Assembly: GCF_006094435.1 (NCBI RefSeq)
Contig: NZ_CP034783.1
Span: forward strand, 4,305,001-4,369,000
Source of the DNA: Pseudomonas sp. MPC6
GTDB taxonomy: Bacteria; Pseudomonadota; Gammaproteobacteria; Pseudomonadales; Pseudomonadaceae
DNA length: 64,000 nucleotides
Reading direction: 5' to 3'
Translations under genes and position numbers: made by a program
Part shown: positions 34,639-43,616 of the stretch, piece by piece
Layout: every line of letters starts with the position of its first letter
How positions within the stretch are numbered: position 1 is the first letter of the stretch
Notes under the pieces: generated by a model
Database searches by the model: none
Told to the model about the DNA's origin: nothing
What the model saw: the letters and a program-made list of their open reading frames with translations, nothing else

Positions 34639-36234
34639 ATGCGTGTTAGCTATTGCTTCAGCGCAATCCTGCTCGCCGTGCTGTCTTTGCCCGGTGGTTC
34701 GGACGAGGGCGGGTTCTTCATCACCCAGGCATTGGCCGCCACCCCCGAGGCCGGTGCCGCAGGCGCTGCGCCCGCACCCGAACCGACTGCACCGGCCGAG
34801 GCGGTCTTCAAGCCGGAAGAACTCGACCAGATGCTGGCGCCGCTGGCCTTGTTTCCGGACTCGTTACTGGCCCAAGTCCTGATGGCGGCGACTTATCCGG
34901 GCGATGTCGCCGACGCGGTGGCCTGGTCCAAGGCGCATCCGGACAGCAGCGGTGACGCCGCGGTGCGGCAAGTGGCGAATGAACCCTGGGATCCGAGCGT
35001 GCAATCGCTGGTCGCCTTCCCGGCAGCGCTGGTGATGCTGGGTCAGGATCCGGCCTGGGTGCAGCGCGTGGGCGACGCCTTCCTCGCGCAGCCCAACGCC
35101 GTGATGGATTCGGTGCAACGCCTGCGTCGCCAGGCGCAAGCCGCCGGCCACCTCGAATCCAACGCGCAACAGCGCGTCACCGTGCAGCCCGCCGTGCCAG
35201 CACCGGCACCGGCACCGGCACCGACCAATTCGACCGTGGTGGTGCAGCAACCTGCGGCCACCCAGACCATCATCATCGAGCCGGCCCAGCCGCAGACCGT
35301 CTACGTGCCGAGCTACAACCCGAGCGTGGTCTACGGCACCTGGGCCTATCCGTCCTACCCGCCGGCGTACTATCCGCCACCGCCGGGTTACTACCTCGGC
35401 ACCGCGCTCGCCGCCGGCCTCGCCTTCGGCGCTGGCGTGGCTATCGTCGACTCGCTCTGGGGCGACTGCGACTGGGGCCGCGGCGACATCGACATCGACG
35501 TCAACCGCTACAACAACATCAACACCAACCGCCAGATCAACGCCAACCAGAACAATTGGAAACACAACTCGATCAACCGTGACGGCGTGCCCTACCGCGA
35601 TAGTGTGAACCGCGAGCAGAATAGCCGGCGTCTGGCCGGCAGCGAACAGCGCGACGCTTTCCGCGGCCGCGATCCGGTGCGGGCCTCCGAGCGCGAGCGC
35701 GCCAACCAGGCGCTGGCGCAACGCGGCATCGAACCCGCGGCTACCAGCAATCGCCAGGCGCGCGAGCGGGCCCAGGCCGCGAGCCGCGACCTGGACCAAC
35801 AACCGCAGGTGCGCGAACGCGCGCAAGCCAGTGCGCAGGCGCGCCAAGATACCCAGGCCAACGCGCAGAAGCGCGAGCAGGCGCAGGCCAATGTACAGGC
35901 GCGTCAAAATACTCAAGCCGGTGCGCAAAAGCGCGAGCAGGCGCAAGCCGGTGCGCAGGCGCGCCAGAAGACTCAGGCCGGTGCGCAGCAGCGCCAGGGC
36001 ACGCCAGACAATCCAAAGGTCCGCCAGCAAGCGCGTCAGCAACAGGCCAGCACCCAAGGGCCGCGCAACAATGCCTTCGCCGGCGCCAGCAACCCCTCGC
36101 AATCGCGATTGCAAGCCAGCCGCGGCCAGGCCAGTCACGTTTCCGCCAGTCGGCCGCGCGCGGAGCGCGCCAGTGGTCATACCGTACAACGCCCGGCCCG
36201 GGCACCGTCCCGGGGCGGTGGCAATCGGCGCTGA
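34639..36234 (+). CDS. DUF3300-domain secreted protein with repetitive tail
   Basis: This 531-residue protein has an N-terminal signal-like segment and a DUF3300 domain at about residues 55-260 (LDQMLAPLALFPDSLLAQVL, EPWDPSVQSLVAFPAALVML, VYVPSYNPSVVYGTWAYPSY). A Gly-rich hydrophobic stretch near 255-275 could anchor it to a membrane. The last 250 residues are low-complexity, rich in Gln, Arg, Ala and Asn, with three 20-residue tandem repeats encoded at 35821-36000. It precedes a DUF2950 gene by 13 nt, a pairing common in proteobacteria. Function is unknown, with an envelope location inferred. Confidence 0.88.
   Translation: MRVSYCFSAILLAVLSLPGGSDEGGFFITQALAATPEAGAAGAAPAPEPTAPAEAVFKPEELDQMLAPLALFPDSLLAQVLMAATYPGDVADAVAWSKAHPDSSGDAAVRQVANEPWDPSVQSLVAFPAALVMLGQDPAWVQRVGDAFLAQPNAVMDSVQRLRRQAQAAGHLESNAQQRVTVQPAVPAPAPAPAPTNSTVVVQQPAATQTIIIEPAQPQTVYVPSYNPSVVYGTWAYPSYPPAYYPPPPGYYLGTALAAGLAFGAGVAIVDSLWGDCDWGRGDIDIDVNRYNNINTNRQINANQNNWKHNSINRDGVPYRDSVNREQNSRRLAGSEQRDAFRGRDPVRASERERANQALAQRGIEPAATSNRQARERAQAASRDLDQQPQVRERAQASAQARQDTQANAQKREQAQANVQARQNTQAGAQKREQAQAGAQARQKTQAGAQQRQGTPDNPKVRQQARQQQASTQGPRNNAFAGASNPSQSRLQASRGQASHVSASRPRAERASGHTVQRPARAPSRGGGNRR
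35821..36000 (+). repeat. Three in-frame 60-bp tandem repeats within the DUF3300 gene
   Basis: Units at 35821-35880, 35881-35940 and 35941-36000 encode variants of AQAxAQARQxTQAxAQKREQ. Each unit is exactly 20 codons, so gain or loss of units would keep the frame. Divergence is mostly at third positions and a few residues. Confidence 0.9.
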
Positions 36235-36247
36235 CAGGAGACTCGCC

Positions 36248-37138
36248 ATGAAGGCTGCTTTGCGTATTTTCCCGATTACGCTGCTGGCGATCCTGGCCCT
36301 GGACGCGCGCGCGCAGCAGGCCTTTCCCAGTCCGGATGCCGCCGCCGAGGCCCTGGTCGCCGCGCTCGGCACCCGACAGGCCGATCAAGCACGCCTCGCG
36401 GCCCTGCTCGGGGCTGACTGGCGCGCCTATATACCGCTCGAAGGCATCGACCGCGACGATGTCGATGCCTTCATCGCCCACTACCGGGAACAACACAGCA
36501 TCCGGCCCGACGGGCAAGGCCAGGCGCACCTGGTGGTCGGCACCGACCCCTGGACCTTGCCGCTGCCGATCATGCAGGGCAAACATGGCTGGGCCTTCAA
36601 CGCCAAGGCCGGTGGCGAGGAGATCCGCGAGCGTCGCATCGGTCGCAACGAACTGGCCACCGTGCAATCGGCGTTGGCCTACTACGATGCCCAGATGGAC
36701 TACGCCGCGGTCGACCGCGACGGCGACGGCGTGCTCGAGTACGCGCAAAAATTCATCAGCAGCAACGGCAAGCATGATGGCCTGTACTGGGCCGAGGAGC
36801 CCGGGATGGAACAGAGTCCGCTCGGCCCTTTGTTCGGCGACGCCAAACCCGGCGACGACTGGCATGGCTATCAGTACCGTATCCTCGACGCGCAGGGACC
36901 CTCGGCGCCGGGCGGCGCCTACAGCTACAAGCTCGGCGACAACATGAGCCGCGGCTTTGCCCTGGTCGCCTGGCCGGCGAAGTACGGCGACAGCGGCGTA
37001 ATGAGCTTCATGATCAGCCACGAGGGCGAGCTGTTCCAGAAAGACCAGGGCCCGGACAGCGCGAAACTGTCGACGTCCATGCACCGCTTCGATCCCGACA
37101 GCAGCTGGAGCGATGTCGATGAGCAACCCGGGCTTTGA
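36248..37138 (+). CDS. DUF2950-family secreted protein
   Basis: This 296-residue protein begins at 36248 (MKAALRIFPITLLAILALDARA, a signal peptide) after an AGGAG ribosome site. The body has the DUF2950 features FPSPDAAAEALVAAL, ERRIGRNELATVQSALAYYDAQ, RDGDGVLEYAQKFISS and GDNMSRGFALVAWPA. It lies 13 nt after the DUF3300 gene, so the pair is one operon. The proteins probably act together in the envelope, but no biochemical role is established. An earlier in-frame ATG would start inside the DUF3300 gene and is rejected. Confidence 0.9.
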   Translation: MKAALRIFPITLLAILALDARAQQAFPSPDAAAEALVAALGTRQADQARLAALLGADWRAYIPLEGIDRDDVDAFIAHYREQHSIRPDGQGQAHLVVGTDPWTLPLPIMQGKHGWAFNAKAGGEEIRERRIGRNELATVQSALAYYDAQMDYAAVDRDGDGVLEYAQKFISSNGKHDGLYWAEEPGMEQSPLGPLFGDAKPGDDWHGYQYRILDAQGPSAPGGAYSYKLGDNMSRGFALVAWPAKYGDSGVMSFMISHEGELFQKDQGPDSAKLSTSMHRFDPDSSWSDVDEQPGL

Positions 37139-37235
37139 GCGCGGTGGCGGGAATGCCCCCTGACGTCGTTCTCAGCCATCGCCTGGTAGCCTGCCAGGCC
37201 CACCGGGCTCAAGTACCGCGTCCGTTTGGCCCTGC

Positions 37236-37544
37236 TCACGCCCACGTTTTCCCGAGCCGTTCCAGACCGGACTTTTGCAGATCCTGCGGACTCATCACAA
37301 TACGGAACTTGCAGCTGGCGTTGAAGTTGAGAAAAAAGGGTTCCGCTAAAGCCGGGATATCGGAAGGGTCTTGCACGTCGACCAGAAAGATCCCGCCGCG
37401 CATGCCATCCTGCTCGGTAAAGTACGCCGCCTCCGGCTTGATGCTTTGCAGAATACGCTCGATAACCTTGCCCACCTCCCCGGCTTTGACAAGGGTGTTG
37501 AAGGGTTCATTAGGGCACTCGACCATAAGTAACATCTTCATCAT
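37236..37544 (-). CDS. Small conserved hypothetical protein (dimeric alpha-beta barrel-like)
   Basis: This 102-residue protein begins MMKMLLMVECPNEPFN and ends FRIVMSPQDLQKSGLERLGK. Its size and pattern resemble small ferredoxin-like or YciI/DUF3303-type proteins, some of which carry a doubtful pantothenate-synthetase label in databases. No catalytic motif is visible. It stands alone, convergent with the DUF2950 gene and followed upstream by a REPIN. I do not assign a function. Confidence 0.7.
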   Translation of the reverse strand: MMKMLLMVECPNEPFNTLVKAGEVGKVIERILQSIKPEAAYFTEQDGMRGGIFLVDVQDPSDIPALAEPFFLNFNASCKFRIVMSPQDLQKSGLERLGKTWA

Positions 37545-37866
37545 TCGATCCTCTGTTCAACGTGCAACCCTATCGCCAGATCGCGGCTTCTGGCGCTCAT
37601 GCCGCCAGCGTCGCGGTACCTGTCGTCAAGAATAGCCAAGCACGAGCCAACCCTCGTGCAGGGTTACGGGCGGTCATCAGGCAGGGTCGGGGAAGACGGC
37701 GCGAGGGAAAACGGGATCAGCGCCGGGGGATTGCCAAATGGAGTTGCCCTGTAGGAGCGAGCTTGCTCGCGATGGACGTCAACGATACCGCGTTAATTCT
37801 GGATAAACGCGTCGTCCTCGAGACCATCGCGAGCAAGCTCGCTCCTACAGAAAAGCGCGAGGCTGA
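37545..37866. other. Intergenic region carrying a REPIN
   Basis: This is a 322-bp gap between two minus-strand genes. It contains the promoter side of the 102-residue protein and the complete REPIN at 37750-37850. The small open frames across it are generated by the repeat and have no coding support. Confidence 0.6.
37750..37850. repeat. REPIN (type B), complete, inverted relative to 59680-59778
   Basis: The left arm TGTAGGAGCGAGCTTGCTCG and the right arm CGAGCAAGCTCGCTCCTACA flank a central section homologous, in reverse, to the REPIN at 59680-59778. The ends form long hairpins. Confidence 0.9.
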
Positions 37867-38082
37867 TTACGCAAACTTGATGGTGCCGCCCGGGATATCG
37901 TCTCGAGCCAAGCGCAAGTCGCAGGCGTCCTGATTGAGCTGGTGAATCAGGTTGAGCAACCGCTGGCGCAACAGTTCGTCTTTGAGTTGCTCGGCTGCGC
38001 GCATGATATCCAGCGCGGCGTTCTCATTGTTGCTGGCGACGGAGTCGAGCAGTTTGCGCATGCTCCTTGATGGCCGATTCAT
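37867..38082 (-). CDS. Small hypothetical protein
   Basis: This 71-residue protein starts at 38082 (MNRPSRSMRKLLDSVAS) after a strong GGGAGGCAAC ribosome site. It is hydrophilic and helical (NENAALDIMRAAEQLKDELLRQ), ending DDIPGGTIKFA. There is no known domain. Upstream frame extension to 38199 lacks a ribosome site and overlaps the GFA gene, so the short form is preferred. The good start signal and charged helical composition support a real gene. Confidence 0.6.
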   Translation of the reverse strand: MNRPSRSMRKLLDSVASNNENAALDIMRAAEQLKDELLRQRLLNLIHQLNQDACDLRLARDDIPGGTIKFA

Positions 38083-38140
38083 CTGTTGCCTCCCTGGTTT
38101 TGATAGACGCGAATCATAGGGGGCGAATGTTTCGGCAATG

Positions 38141-38533
38141 TTACTCCTCGGAACGCCCCGTGGCGTCACGATCGCGCTCGTAGTGCCTGGTGAGCGCAAA
38201 CGGCGGCAACCAGGACTCGCGACGCACGGTCCAGCTTTCGTAAGTGGGCCTCAGTTGGTCAGGGGCATCCAGGGATCCCAGGTTCACTTCGATTTCGTCG
38301 CCGGTGCGGGCGAACACCGATGAGCCGCAGCGGGGGCAAAAATACCGCCCGGCATAGTCACGTGTTTCGCCCTCGATCGTCACCGCGTCCTGCGGGAAGA
38401 TCGCCGAAGCGTGAAAAAGCGCCCCATGGTGCTTGCGGCAATCGAGACAGTGACAAAGGCCGACCCGGTAGGGGCGCCCTGTCGCCTCGATCCGGACGTT
38501 GCCGCACAGGCAACCGCCGGTGAATCGGTCCAT
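38141..38533 (-). CDS. GFA/CENP-V-family zinc protein (second)
   Basis: This 130-residue GFA-family protein has zinc ligands in GGCLCGNVRIEA, LCHCLDCRKHHG and YFCPRCGSSVFA. The longer tail (RRESWLPPFALTRHYERDRD) is common in this subgroup. It is not closely similar to the GFA protein at 34.06 kb, so it is not a local duplication. Biochemical role is unknown. Confidence 0.88.
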   Translation of the reverse strand: MDRFTGGCLCGNVRIEATGRPYRVGLCHCLDCRKHHGALFHASAIFPQDAVTIEGETRDYAGRYFCPRCGSSVFARTGDEIEVNLGSLDAPDQLRPTYESWTVRRESWLPPFALTRHYERDRDATGRSEE

Positions 38534-38615
38534 GCTGCGTCTCCTCTGGAATCAGGCGATCAACCCACCCCGCCGGCCCATGAACAAGGCTGCCCGCGGC
38601 CCAGGCAAACGCTGA

Positions 38616-39095
38616 TCAGCCTTTTACAGCCGCTTCGATCGCAGCGATGTCGATCTTGCGCATCTGCATCATGGCGTCGAATGCGCGCTTGGCCACTGCT
38701 TGATCGGGGTTGGTCACCGCGCTCGTCAGCACCCGTGGCGAGATCTGCCATGACAGTCCCCACTTGTCCTTGCACCAGCCGCAGGCACTTTCCTGGCCGC
38801 CGTTACCGACGATCGCGTTCCACAAGCGGTCCGTTTCGGCCTGGTCATCGGTCGCCACCTGGAACGAAAACGCCTCGTTGTGCTTGAACGCCGAGCCCCC
38901 GTTGAGTCCGACACAAGGGATGCCCATCACCGTGAAATCGACCGTCAACACATCGCCCTGCTTGCCCGCCGGATAGTCGCCAGGCGCGCGATGGACGGCG
39001 CCCACGGCGCTGTCGGGAAACGTCTTCGCATAGAACGTCGCAGCGTCCAGTGCGGTGCCGTCGTACCAGAGACAAATCGTATTCTTGCTGAGCAT
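38616..39095 (-). CDS. PhnB-like VOC-fold protein
   Basis: This 159-residue protein has the glyoxalase/bleomycin-resistance (VOC) fold of the PhnB/3-demethylubiquinone-methyltransferase-like family. Visible features are ICLWYDGTALDAATFYAKTF, FTVMGIPCVGLNGG, FSFQVATDDQAETDRLWNAI and CGWCKDKWGLSWQI. The start is set at 39095; the frame to 39203 has no ribosome site. These proteins are usually not methyltransferases despite the database name, and the substrate is unknown. Confidence 0.86.
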   Translation of the reverse strand: MLSKNTICLWYDGTALDAATFYAKTFPDSAVGAVHRAPGDYPAGKQGDVLTVDFTVMGIPCVGLNGGSAFKHNEAFSFQVATDDQAETDRLWNAIVGNGGQESACGWCKDKWGLSWQISPRVLTSAVTNPDQAVAKRAFDAMMQMRKIDIAAIEAAVKG

Positions 39096-39295
39096 CCTGG
39101 TTCTCCAGAATCGGGAGTGAGATAGGCAGTCTAGCAGCCCAGGCAACGAGCACAGCTTTGCAGGCACCCGTGGACGGTCCTGGAGATCTGGCCTCAATCG
39201 CATACGTTATGCCGACGGTCTGGTGGCACGCCGGATACCTGTCGAGTGGTGTTGGCGGGGTGTCGAAATTAATCGCCAGCGCGATCAACCCGTGC

Positions 39296-40114
39296 TCAGG
39301 ACCAACGACCTCGCACGACCAGCCCCAGCAATTCTCGATGCCCGCTGACGCCGGTTTTTCGATAAAGCCGCTTGATGTAGGTAGCGGCGCTTGAGTGCTG
39401 GATGCCCATCAGGGGCGCGATGTCTTCCGCCCCCAGGCCACTGAGCAAATGCCTGAGCAGTTCACGGTCCCGACGAGTCAGTTCAGGATAAAGTTGCTCA
39501 ACCCGTTGACTCAGCAAAGACGGCATCTGATTGGCTTCGATATAGGCACGATAGTGCAAGCGCGTAACTTGAATCAGTAACGGCGCAACCGACTCGATAA
39601 ATTCGATTTCGCGCTGATTGAAGTTGCCGTGCTCGCGCCCTCGATAGAAATTGATCGACAGCCAGCCCCCGCCCTCCTCCTGATGATTGAGCAAGGCCAT
39701 GCGTTGGGAGATTTGCGGCTGCTCATAGCAGACTCGACGATAGTCACGATGGGTGATGTCTTCGACCGACTGCAGCTGCGCCAGGATTCGTGCACCTCCG
39801 TATTTCGCCTTGTGACCGAGCATCGCCTGGCGGTTGCCATCCAGGCTGTGAAAACGCTCGACATAATCCCGGGAAATACGCGATATCTGCACCAGTCTGG
39901 CCTGGTCGGAGCACGACAACACCTGCGGCTCCTGGCCCTCGGGATAAGCGAACACAGTGCATTGCGCCAGCGGCATTACCCCGCGCACCAACGTCAGTAA
40001 CTCAGCCGCCAGCCAGGTCCGGCAGTCCTCGCCCACCCGAGCCAACAGATGGGCGATTTGTCCCGTCGTCAACGGGACCTGGTGGTAAACGGTGGTGAGC
40101 GGCCAGTGGTTCAT
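39296..40114 (-). CDS. LuxR-type transcriptional regulator
   Basis: This 272-residue protein has a C-terminal LuxR helix-turn-helix (ELTRRDRELLRHLLSGLGAE, then IKRLYRKTGVSGHREL) at about residues 210-265. The N-terminal domain is GAF-like and shows none of the autoinducer-pocket motifs I would expect of a LuxR/LasR sensor. It overlaps the MFS transporter gene by 4 nt, so the regulator is last in the transporter operon and may govern the aromatic-acid genes upstream of it. Confidence 0.82.
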   Translation of the reverse strand: MNHWPLTTVYHQVPLTTGQIAHLLARVGEDCRTWLAAELLTLVRGVMPLAQCTVFAYPEGQEPQVLSCSDQARLVQISRISRDYVERFHSLDGNRQAMLGHKAKYGGARILAQLQSVEDITHRDYRRVCYEQPQISQRMALLNHQEEGGGWLSINFYRGREHGNFNQREIEFIESVAPLLIQVTRLHYRAYIEANQMPSLLSQRVEQLYPELTRRDRELLRHLLSGLGAEDIAPLMGIQHSSAATYIKRLYRKTGVSGHRELLGLVVRGRWS

Positions 40115-41436
40115 TCAGGGATCAATTCGCGCGTTGAAGATTGGCGTTCGTGGGGCAGTGCCCGCACCAGTATGGCAGCTACCAGTAACAGCAGCGCCGC
40201 GTACAGACAACCGGCCGTATAGGTATGGGTCAGGTCTTTGAGCCAGCCGACCACCAGGGGGTTGAGGGCCGACCCCAGATTACCCACGGCGTTGATCACC
40301 GCGATACCCACTGCCCGGGCTTGAAAACTCAATGAGCGATCCGGCAGGGTCCAGAAAATCGACATGGCCGTGTAGGAACCCGTCGCCGCCATGCAGACCC
40401 CGGCCAGTTGCACGATCGGCTCGCTCGACAGGGCCGTGCAGCACCAGCCCGCAGCGGCCATCAGCATCGGCAGCGCGAGGTGCCAGCGCCGTTCCTGGGT
40501 CAGGTCCGAATGTCGACCCCAGAGGAGCATGCCCACAATGGTGCATACCTGAGGAATGGCCGACAACAATCCGATCAGCGTATTGCTCTGTCCAGCGCTG
40601 AAACTCTTGACGATCAACGGCGTCCAGACCGCGATCATCGCCAGGGTGTTGACCAGGCAAAAGTACACCAGACAGAACAGCAGCACCGCTGGCGACAGCA
40701 ACTCGCGTCCCCAGTGAGCGTGGGGGGAAGGTGCCTGGCGGTCCTGCTCCAGCAACTCGGCCAGCTGCAGTTTCTCATCGGCGCTCAGCCAGCGTGCCTG
40801 GCGCGGCTTATCGTCCAGATAACCGTACACCGCCAGGCCGAGTACGACGCTGGGCAATCCTTCGAGAAGAAACAGCCATTGCCAGCCTGCGAGTCCCCAA
40901 TGGCCATCCAGGCCCAAAATGGCGCCGGACAAGACCGAACCAAAGCCCGCGGTAAACGGCATGGCGATCATGAACAGCGCATTGGCCCGGGCCCGGTACG
41001 CCGCCGGAAACCAGAACGTCATGTACAGCAGTACACCAGGCAGAAACCCTGCCTCGGTGATGCCTACCAACGCACGCAACCAATACAGGCTGGCTGCGTC
41101 ATGGGCAAACAGGGTGGCGGTCGACGCCACGCCCCAGGCAATCATCAGGCTGCCGATCCAGCGCCGGGCGCCAAGTTTCGCCAGGACCATGTTGCTGGGG
41201 ATGCCGCACGCAATGTAGGCCAGGTAGAAAATCGTGGTTGCCATGCCGAACTGGGTACTGCTCAACCCCAGGTCGTCCATCATCGTCAGCCCGGCAAACC
41301 CGATATTGATACGGTCCAGAAATGAAAAAACGAAACAGATGAACAGAAACCACAGCAGGCGTTTCGAGACTTTGGCGATGACCGGCGGATGAGCGCCGGC
41401 CTCCTCGCCAGGGGTCACAGCAGGACGGGATGGCAT
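40111..41436 (-). CDS. MFS transporter, anion:cation symporter (ACS) family
   Basis: This 441-residue transporter has twelve predicted membrane segments. ACS-family signatures include FVFSFLDRINIGFAGLTMM in the first helix and RALVGITEAGFLPGVLLYMT in the fourth. The family imports organic anions such as phthalate, tartrate or glucarate with protons. Placement beside an MhpA-type hydroxylase suggests an aromatic or dicarboxylic acid. It lies 41 nt downstream of the DUF2783 gene, and a luxR-type gene overlaps its end. Confidence 0.88.
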   Translation of the reverse strand: MPSRPAVTPGEEAGAHPPVIAKVSKRLLWFLFICFVFSFLDRINIGFAGLTMMDDLGLSSTQFGMATTIFYLAYIACGIPSNMVLAKLGARRWIGSLMIAWGVASTATLFAHDAASLYWLRALVGITEAGFLPGVLLYMTFWFPAAYRARANALFMIAMPFTAGFGSVLSGAILGLDGHWGLAGWQWLFLLEGLPSVVLGLAVYGYLDDKPRQARWLSADEKLQLAELLEQDRQAPSPHAHWGRELLSPAVLLFCLVYFCLVNTLAMIAVWTPLIVKSFSAGQSNTLIGLLSAIPQVCTIVGMLLWGRHSDLTQERRWHLALPMLMAAAGWCCTALSSEPIVQLAGVCMAATGSYTAMSIFWTLPDRSLSFQARAVGIAVINAVGNLGSALNPLVVGWLKDLTHTYTAGCLYAALLLLVAAILVRALPHERQSSTRELIPE

Positions 41437-41477
41437 AGGGTGATCCTGTTTTTGTAATTATTGGCTGAAACCAGGTG

Positions 41478-41660
41478 TTACAGGTCCTGCACGGAGCACT
41501 CGACCAGCGCGTCGAAACGCTCGGCATCGTTCAGTGCCTCGGCCGCCAGCAGCGCCAATTTGACCAGGAACAACTCGCTGTCGTTACCCGTACGGTCGAT
41601 CGCCTCGGCGAGCCGATCGTAGACGCGCTCCAGGTCTGCCACATTCATCGACTGGCTCAT
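41478..41660 (-). CDS. DUF2783 small protein
   Basis: This 60-residue protein (MSQSMNVADLERVYDRLAEA, then LFLVKLALLAAEAL) is in the DUF2783 family, which typically sits directly after MhpA-type FAD hydroxylases. It overlaps the hydroxylase stop by 4 nt. Its constant pairing suggests an accessory or assembly role for the hydroxylase. No motif indicates catalysis. Confidence 0.82.
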   Translation of the reverse strand: MSQSMNVADLERVYDRLAEAIDRTGNDSELFLVKLALLAAEALNDAERFDALVECSVQDL

Positions 41661-43369
41661 GCTTGGTGACTCCCGTTGTGGCCAAGGGCCTGGTTTAATC
41701 CATGGCGCAAACGCTCGCCATCCAGATGCAGCCAGCGGGCGCAGACATGCTGGTCCGGGCGTGCCAGGTACGCGGCGCCTGCGTGCTGCACGCCATAACG
41801 CGTGCTGAACAGACCGTCGGTATCTGGCAGCGTCAGGTCGGCGCGTTGCACCTGACTGACGCCGTTCATGGCGATCGCGATCACTTGTATCGGCAGCCCC
41901 TGACGGCGCAGCGCCTGGACCTGGGCATCGACGTCGGCATCAAGTACCGCCGAGTCAGTGAAGCAAATCAGATGGAAGGCAGGCGCCAGCTCGTCGAACA
42001 AATAGCGCTGCTCGGCCAGGCGAACATTGAGCAACGGCGCACCGTTGCGCGGCCCCCCGGTGAACAGCAGGTTATCGTCGGCCACCGCGTTAAGTTGCGA
42101 ATCGGCGTAGTCGTGAGCCCTTGAGGTCCGCCAGTGATACAACGGGCGCACGAACTCCCGAGTCAATGACAGCGACAGCACCGCATCACGTAACAGTCGA
42201 TAGCCGCGAGTGGGAGGCGCCATGAACCGCGTGCTCTTGCCTGCCTCCTCAATGATTTCCCGAGCAGCCTTGACTCGCTCGTCACTGTAGGAAGCCAGCA
42301 GCCCGGCACCGGCCAGGCCTTTGATGTGCAGGGCCAGTTTCCAGCCCAGGTCGTGGCAATCCTGGAACCCGGTATTGGCACCGCGCACGCCGAAAATCGG
42401 TAACAGGTGCGCCGCGTCTCCGGCAAAAATCACGCGGTCATTGATGTACTGCGCCAGGGTCAGCGCCCGGGCTGAATACACCGAACTCCAATCCAGCTCC
42501 CAAACCGGGTTCTCGACGCCGAGCATCGCCAATTGCGCATCGATACGCTCACGCAACGAGTCGGGGTGCAGCGCCTGCTCGGGCGTTTCGTCCACGGGCA
42601 ACTGGTAATCGATGCGCCAGATATCGCCGGGCTCGCGGTGCATCAACACGGTGTTGCCGGGATTCCAGGAGGGATCGAAAAATGCCAGGCGTTCAGTCGG
42701 CAGATCGAGCTTGATGCGGATGTCGGCAATCACGAACCGCCCTTCATAGGACGCCCCTTCAAGCTTGAGCCCCAGCAACGAGCGCAGTCCGGATCGGGCG
42801 CCATCAGCGGCCACCACCCAATCGGTCTCCAGGCTATAGGTATCGCCCGGGGTATCGACTTGCAACACCGCATGGTCGACGCCTTGCTCGATATCGATGA
42901 CTTTATTGCCCCAACGCACTTCGATCAGCGGCTGTGCCTGGGCGGCCTCCACCAGATGTTGCTCGAGGTACTGCTGTTGCAAGTTGGTCATCGGCGCAAA
43001 ACGATCGTGCGGATCGACCGGTGCCTCCATACGGAAAACCCGCTGGCCGCGGTAGTAGGAGTTGCCGAAACGCCAGGGCAGCCCCTGCCCGGTCACCGCT
43101 TCCGACACCCCCACTTGCTGGAAAATCTCCATGGAACGGCGAGTGAAGACAATCGCGCGACTGCCTTCACAGACTTGCTGCTCAGCCGCCAGTACGGTCG
43201 TTCGGACACCGTAGCGTGCCAGTTCGAGCGCCAGCGTCAGGCCAATGGGGCCGGCGCCCACAATCACCACGGGCGAGCGATTGAGGATGCCTTGAGACGG
43301 CACGAAAGCAGGATAAACCTGATAGGGAAAATACAGGGATTGATGGGGTACGACTTGAGGCTGATGCAT
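41657..43369 (-). CDS. FAD-dependent aromatic hydroxylase, MhpA/PheA-type
   Basis: This 570-residue flavin monooxygenase is in the 3-(3-hydroxyphenyl)propionate hydroxylase group. The FAD/NADPH signatures are VVIVGAGPIGLTLALELARY near residues 34-53, the DG motif in DWVVAADGARSGLRSLLG, and the ribityl-binding FAGDAAHLLPIFGVRGANTG. A C-terminal thioredoxin-like domain follows. It would hydroxylate a phenolic acid with O2 and NADPH. The start gives an N-terminal extension of about 33 residues before the FAD fold; an internal Met is absent, so it stands. Exact substrate is unknown. Confidence 0.88.
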   Translation of the reverse strand: MHQPQVVPHQSLYFPYQVYPAFVPSQGILNRSPVVIVGAGPIGLTLALELARYGVRTTVLAAEQQVCEGSRAIVFTRRSMEIFQQVGVSEAVTGQGLPWRFGNSYYRGQRVFRMEAPVDPHDRFAPMTNLQQQYLEQHLVEAAQAQPLIEVRWGNKVIDIEQGVDHAVLQVDTPGDTYSLETDWVVAADGARSGLRSLLGLKLEGASYEGRFVIADIRIKLDLPTERLAFFDPSWNPGNTVLMHREPGDIWRIDYQLPVDETPEQALHPDSLRERIDAQLAMLGVENPVWELDWSSVYSARALTLAQYINDRVIFAGDAAHLLPIFGVRGANTGFQDCHDLGWKLALHIKGLAGAGLLASYSDERVKAAREIIEEAGKSTRFMAPPTRGYRLLRDAVLSLSLTREFVRPLYHWRTSRAHDYADSQLNAVADDNLLFTGGPRNGAPLLNVRLAEQRYLFDELAPAFHLICFTDSAVLDADVDAQVQALRRQGLPIQVIAIAMNGVSQVQRADLTLPDTDGLFSTRYGVQHAGAAYLARPDQHVCARWLHLDGERLRHGLNQALGHNGSHQA

Positions 43370-43616
43370 GGTCCGGTGGCTCCCGGTTTATTGTTTTTTC
43401 GGGGACAGGTTTTGTCTCGGGCCACTCTAAATCCAGGCGCGCAGGGGGATGTCCCCTGGAAGGGACATGTTGCTGGCGCCCGCCAGCCATACCTCTCAGG
43501 TATCGTGCGGCACCCAAACGATATTAGACCCTGGCGAGCCCCACACTTAGCCTGTAACTCGGCAGGCTCTGCCTGCGCGAAAAAAACAACAATAATGCCC
43601 TTTGAGAGGAGTCGCC
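43370..43616. promoter_or_regulatory. Divergent promoter region, hydroxylase / AAHS transporter
   Basis: This 247-bp intergenic region faces both the hydroxylase and the AAHS transporter. It includes the perfect inverted repeat ATGTCCC-N6-GGGACAT at 43449-43468, a likely regulator site. A GAGAGGA ribosome site lies before the transporter ATG at 43617. Confidence 0.55.
43449..43468. promoter_or_regulatory. Inverted repeat ATGTCCC-N6-GGGACAT
   Basis: This perfect 7-bp inverted repeat has a 6-bp spacer in the centre of the divergent promoter region. Its size and symmetry suit a dimeric regulator such as IclR or MarR. The only IclR-like sequence nearby is the fragment at 44987-45090. Confidence 0.55.

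Noticed and set aside
35831..37138. Long form of the DUF2950 protein starting inside the DUF3300 gene
   Set aside because: The ATG at 36248 has an AGGAG site and yields a proper signal peptide. The upstream part is an out-of-frame reading of the repetitive DUF3300 tail.
37562..37933. 123-codon plus-strand frame
   Set aside because: Most of it reads through a REPIN; no start signal or domain.
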